From Vulcanimicrobiota bacterium (GTDB lineage Bacteria > Eremiobacterota > Eremiobacteria > Baltobacterales > Baltobacteraceae): 8,023 nt of DNA. Below the pieces are notes generated by a model. The model saw only the letters and a list, made by a program, of their open reading frames with translations. It made no database searches and was not told the origin of the DNA. The position numbers and the translations under genes were made by a program. Within the stretch, counting starts at the first letter, position 1. Every line of letters starts with the position of its first letter. The stretch is from NCBI GenBank assembly GCA_028287545.1, contig JAQBPL010000358.1, forward strand, positions 1 to 8,023, given 5' to 3'. This document shows, one piece after another, positions 6,619 through 8,023 of this stretch.

Positions 6619-7101
6619 CTACTCGATCGTCGAGCCGAAGGGACGGCCTTGGCCCGAATCAACGTACTCGACCAAACTCTGGAGGTAGTAGTCCCAACCC
6701 CTGCGGCAGAGCTCGAAGCATTCGAGCTGCGGCGTGAGGCCAATGTGCCGAAGGCGGAGGCGCGACCCGCCATCCCCACTCGGGCTGATGTCGAACGCGA
6801 TCGTCGTTCCCACCCAGTCCGAGACGGGTTCGAAGGAGCTGCGTGGCGTCCACCGCACGGCCGAGGGCCGCTGCGCCTCGTCGACGTGCACGACGAGCCG
6901 GTCGTCGTCGAACGCGAACGTCAGCTCGCCGCCTTGTACGCCTGAGCCGCTGACGGTGGACCACCATCCGGCAAGGCCGGAGGTCGTGGTCAGCGCGTCA
7001 AAAACGCGGTCGGTCGGCCCTTTGAGGAATACCGTCGACTCATAGTCTGCATTCGCGGTACCGGGTACTGCCGGCGAAGGTGCGATGCCCGAATGTGTCA
7101 T
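6619..7101 (-). CDS. SRPBCC/AHSA1-family protein, first gene of operon
   Basis: A 160-residue SRPBCC-fold protein. After about 18 variable residues come YESTVFLKGPTDRVFDALTT, then GLAGWWSTVSG, GGELTFAFDDDRLVVHVDE, VRWTPRSSFEP, SRLRLRHIGLTP and the final helix GWDYYLQSLVEYVDSG. This strand/helix order and the GW..YL..L end are typical of the AHSA1-like branch, which binds hydrophobic or aromatic small molecules; no catalytic residues can be named. ATG at 7101 is supported by GAAAGG (7114-7109) seven bases upstream on the - strand. It is the first gene of a three-gene operon with the ArsR regulator and a second SRPBCC protein. The promoter should lie in the AT-rich spacer to its right. Two cysteines (LECFELC) sit near the last helix. 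Confidence 0.88.
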   Translation of the reverse strand: MTHSGIAPSPAVPGTANADYESTVFLKGPTDRVFDALTTTSGLAGWWSTVSGSGVQGGELTFAFDDDRLVVHVDEAQRPSAVRWTPRSSFEPVSDWVGTTIAFDISPSGDGGSRLRLRHIGLTPQLECFELCRRGWDYYLQSLVEYVDSGQGRPFGSTIE

Positions 7102-7136
7102 CTCATAGCCTTTCTTCGAAGCGGTTCATCGGCGCC

Positions 7137-7175
7137 TGTACAACTACTTACTTGTACAATCGCTAAATTGTACAA
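7137..7175. promoter_or_regulatory. Three TTGTACAA-type palindromes at 16-bp spacing, probable operator array
   Basis: CTGTACAA, TTGTACAA and TTGTACAA have dyad centres at 7139/7140, 7155/7156 and 7171/7172, exactly 16 bp apart. The third extends to a perfect 10-bp palindrome, ATTGTACAAT (7167-7176). The same array can be read as ACAA-N8-TTGT dyads between neighbouring sites. It sits in an AT-rich island within GC-rich DNA, 35-75 bp upstream of the SRPBCC operon and 111-150 bp upstream of the tautomerase. The ArsR-type protein encoded in the operon is the obvious candidate binder. I do not recognise it as the operator of a named regulator. Confidence 0.65.
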
Positions 7176-7176
7176 T
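7155..7176. promoter_or_regulatory. Possible overlapping divergent -10 elements (TACAAT)
   Basis: TACAAT, one base off the TATAAT consensus, occurs on the + strand at 7155-7160 and 7171-7176, and on the - strand at 7172-7167. The + strand copy at 7171 would place a transcript start near 7183, just ahead of an AAAGG site and a GTG. The - strand copy would start a transcript near 7160, reading into the SRPBCC operon. Clear -35 partners are not visible. Because the hexamers lie inside the palindromes, a bound repressor would cover both. Confidence 0.35.
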
Positions 7177-7193
7177 AGGCAAAAAGGAAACGC

Positions 7194-7277
7194 GTGTCAA
7201 CCGGCTTCGCCCGCGCGCGCGGCCGGCTATTCGCCGGCGAACCCCAGCACGGATGGCATCGCGCCCCCCGCGGGTAG
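7194..7277 (+). CDS. Possible 27-codon leader ORF ahead of the tautomerase
   Basis: A GTG at 7194 is preceded by AAAAAGGAAA (7181-7190), with the GG six bases before the start, a good ribosome-site distance. The frame encodes MSTGFARARGRLFAGEPQHG and seven more residues (WHRAPRG), ending in TAG at 7275-7277. That stop lies inside the TAGGAG ribosome site of the tautomerase gene, so ribosomes finishing here could feed the next start. The peptide is Arg-rich and matches nothing I know; a chance ORF in GC-rich DNA is a serious alternative. Confidence 0.25.
   Translation: MSTGFARARGRLFAGEPQHGWHRAPRG
7222..7238 (+). other. Short GC hairpin within the possible leader ORF
   Basis: GCCGGC (7222-7227) and GCCGGC (7233-7238) can pair around a TATTC loop, about 50 bases before the tautomerase start. 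It could influence translation of the leader or the downstream gene, but a 6-bp GC stem is common by chance here. Confidence 0.2.
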
Positions 7278-7280
7278 GAG
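7276..7280 (+). promoter_or_regulatory. Ribosome binding site of the tautomerase gene
   Basis: AGGAG lies six bases before the ATG at 7287, a strong match that fixes the start. With that start the protein begins Met-Pro, as tautomerases need. The site overlaps the stop codon of the possible leader ORF. Confidence 0.75.
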
Positions 7281-7286
7281 ACGAAT

Positions 7287-7838
7287 ATGCCGTATCTGCG
7301 CCTCTCTTCGCTACCGCTCGACGACGCGACGAAACGTCACCTCGCCGACGAGCTGACCGCGACCGTTCTCGACATCCTGCCCGAAGCGACCCCGGAGTGG
7401 ACCAGCGTGCACTTCACGCCGTTCGCACCGGAGGACTTCGCGATCGCCGGACGGCTCGTCAGTGACGGCGGCATCGCCGACACGCATCTCGACATCAGCG
7501 CCCAGGAGGTCGACGAACGCAGGTGGTTCGCCCTTCGCAATCGCTTGACCGACGTGCTGATCGAGGCGCTCGGAATTCCGGACGGCGAGCGGTGGCACGT
7601 CAACGTGAAACTCAACCGCTACGATCCGCACACGTTCTCCATGGCGGGAAACGCAGCCGACGAGCTGCCGTCCGCAGCCGGCGAGCGCGAGCGCAGCGGA
7701 CGGGGCGCCGTTCGCGGCGCGGCCGTGTGGGTCGGGTTTGCGATCGGCCTTTGCGTCGCATACGGATGGCTTTCCGAGCGCCTCGGCTCGGATGCGGTCG
7801 TCGACGTCGCGCCGCCCACCGGATCCGCAACCGCGTAG
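7287..7838 (+). CDS. Tautomerase-superfamily protein with C-terminal membrane tail
   Basis: A 183-residue protein. Residues 1-117 look like a tautomerase-superfamily (4-oxalocrotonate tautomerase / MIF-like) domain. It begins Met-Pro, so that removal of Met exposes the catalytic N-terminal proline, followed by a strand and an amphipathic helix (LRLSSLPLDDATKRHLADEL). A second helix (about 77-95) and a strand reading WHVNVKLNRYDPHTF follow. Such enzymes use Pro-1 as a base for keto-enol tautomerisation or dehalogenation of small aromatic-derived acids. After residue 120 there is an unusual extension: a charged linker rich in Arg and Glu, one probable membrane helix (about 144-163, GAAVWVGFAIGLCVAYGWLS) and a short tail. 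This would anchor the enzyme to the membrane; typical family members are soluble and 60-130 residues long. It is divergent from the SRPBCC-ArsR operon and may share its operators. The tautomerase assignment rests mainly on Pro-1 and general pattern. Confidence 0.72.
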   Translation: MPYLRLSSLPLDDATKRHLADELTATVLDILPEATPEWTSVHFTPFAPEDFAIAGRLVSDGGIADTHLDISAQEVDERRWFALRNRLTDVLIEALGIPDGERWHVNVKLNRYDPHTFSMAGNAADELPSAAGERERSGRGAVRGAAVWVGFAIGLCVAYGWLSERLGSDAVVDVAPPTGSATA

Positions 7839-7873
7839 CGCAAGCAGCTGCCTCGACGAAGGCGCCATACGCA

Positions 7874-7910
7874 AAGAGCCCGCTCGATCGTTGCCGATCG
7901 GCGGGCTCTT
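7874..7910. terminator. Strong hairpin terminator shared by the tautomerase gene and the rRNA operon
   Basis: AAGAGCCCGC (7874-7883) pairs perfectly with GCGGGCTCTT (7901-7910). An inner CGATCG/CGATCG stem (7885-7890 with 7895-7900) closes a TTGC loop, leaving one bulged T. It lies 35 bases after the tautomerase stop and just past the 3' end of the - strand 5S rRNA, so it can terminate both. The U-tracts are short (TCTT on the + strand, CTCTTT on the - strand). Confidence 0.8.
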
Positions 7911-7922
7911 CGTACGGATTAT

Positions 7923-8023
<101 letters not shown>

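Overview
The window is GC-rich bacterial chromosomal DNA with tightly packed genes. A TonB-dependent receptor with a signal peptide implies a diderm cell with an outer membrane. The GC content, start-codon use and TonB-receptor style would fit an uncultured lineage such as Vulcanimicrobiota/Eremiobacterota. That placement is an inference from general resemblance and cannot be settled from this window.

Left part (1-1721, + strand): the end of a membrane-anchored protein with one PASTA domain and a His/Lys-rich tail, whose 5' end probably lies outside the window. It is followed by a fused ThrE-family (threonine/serine exporter-like) inner-membrane transporter. A 242-bp gap (1722-1963) holds a perfect hairpin that may end the transporter transcript, plus two inverted repeats upstream of the next gene.

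Centre (1964-5721, + strand): a two-gene unit. The first gene is an outer-membrane TonB-dependent receptor with an N-terminal carboxypeptidase-regulatory-like domain. The second is an exported GH130-family glycoside hydrolase/phosphorylase-like enzyme with a twin-arginine-type leader. The stop and start codons share one base, so translation is probably coupled. Together they suggest uptake and processing of a mannoside-type glycan, although the substrate is not visible in the sequence.

Right part (5765-7101, - strand): a compact operon of SRPBCC/AHSA1 protein, ArsR-type repressor and a second SRPBCC/AHSA1 protein, convergent with the GH130 gene. It diverges from a + strand tautomerase-superfamily gene (7287-7838) that carries an unusual C-terminal membrane-spanning tail. 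The 185-bp divergent spacer contains an AT-rich island with three TTGTACAA-type palindromes spaced exactly 16 bp apart. They overlap possible -10 elements on both strands, and a possible 27-codon leader ORF precedes the tautomerase. This switch region is the most distinctive thing in the window.

Right edge (7874-8023): a strong hairpin serves as a probable shared terminator, followed by the 3' part of a 5S rRNA gene on the - strand. This is the tail of an rRNA operon entering from beyond the window. No CRISPR array, insertion sequence, prophage gene or tRNA was seen, and no gene-free stretch exceeds 300 bases.
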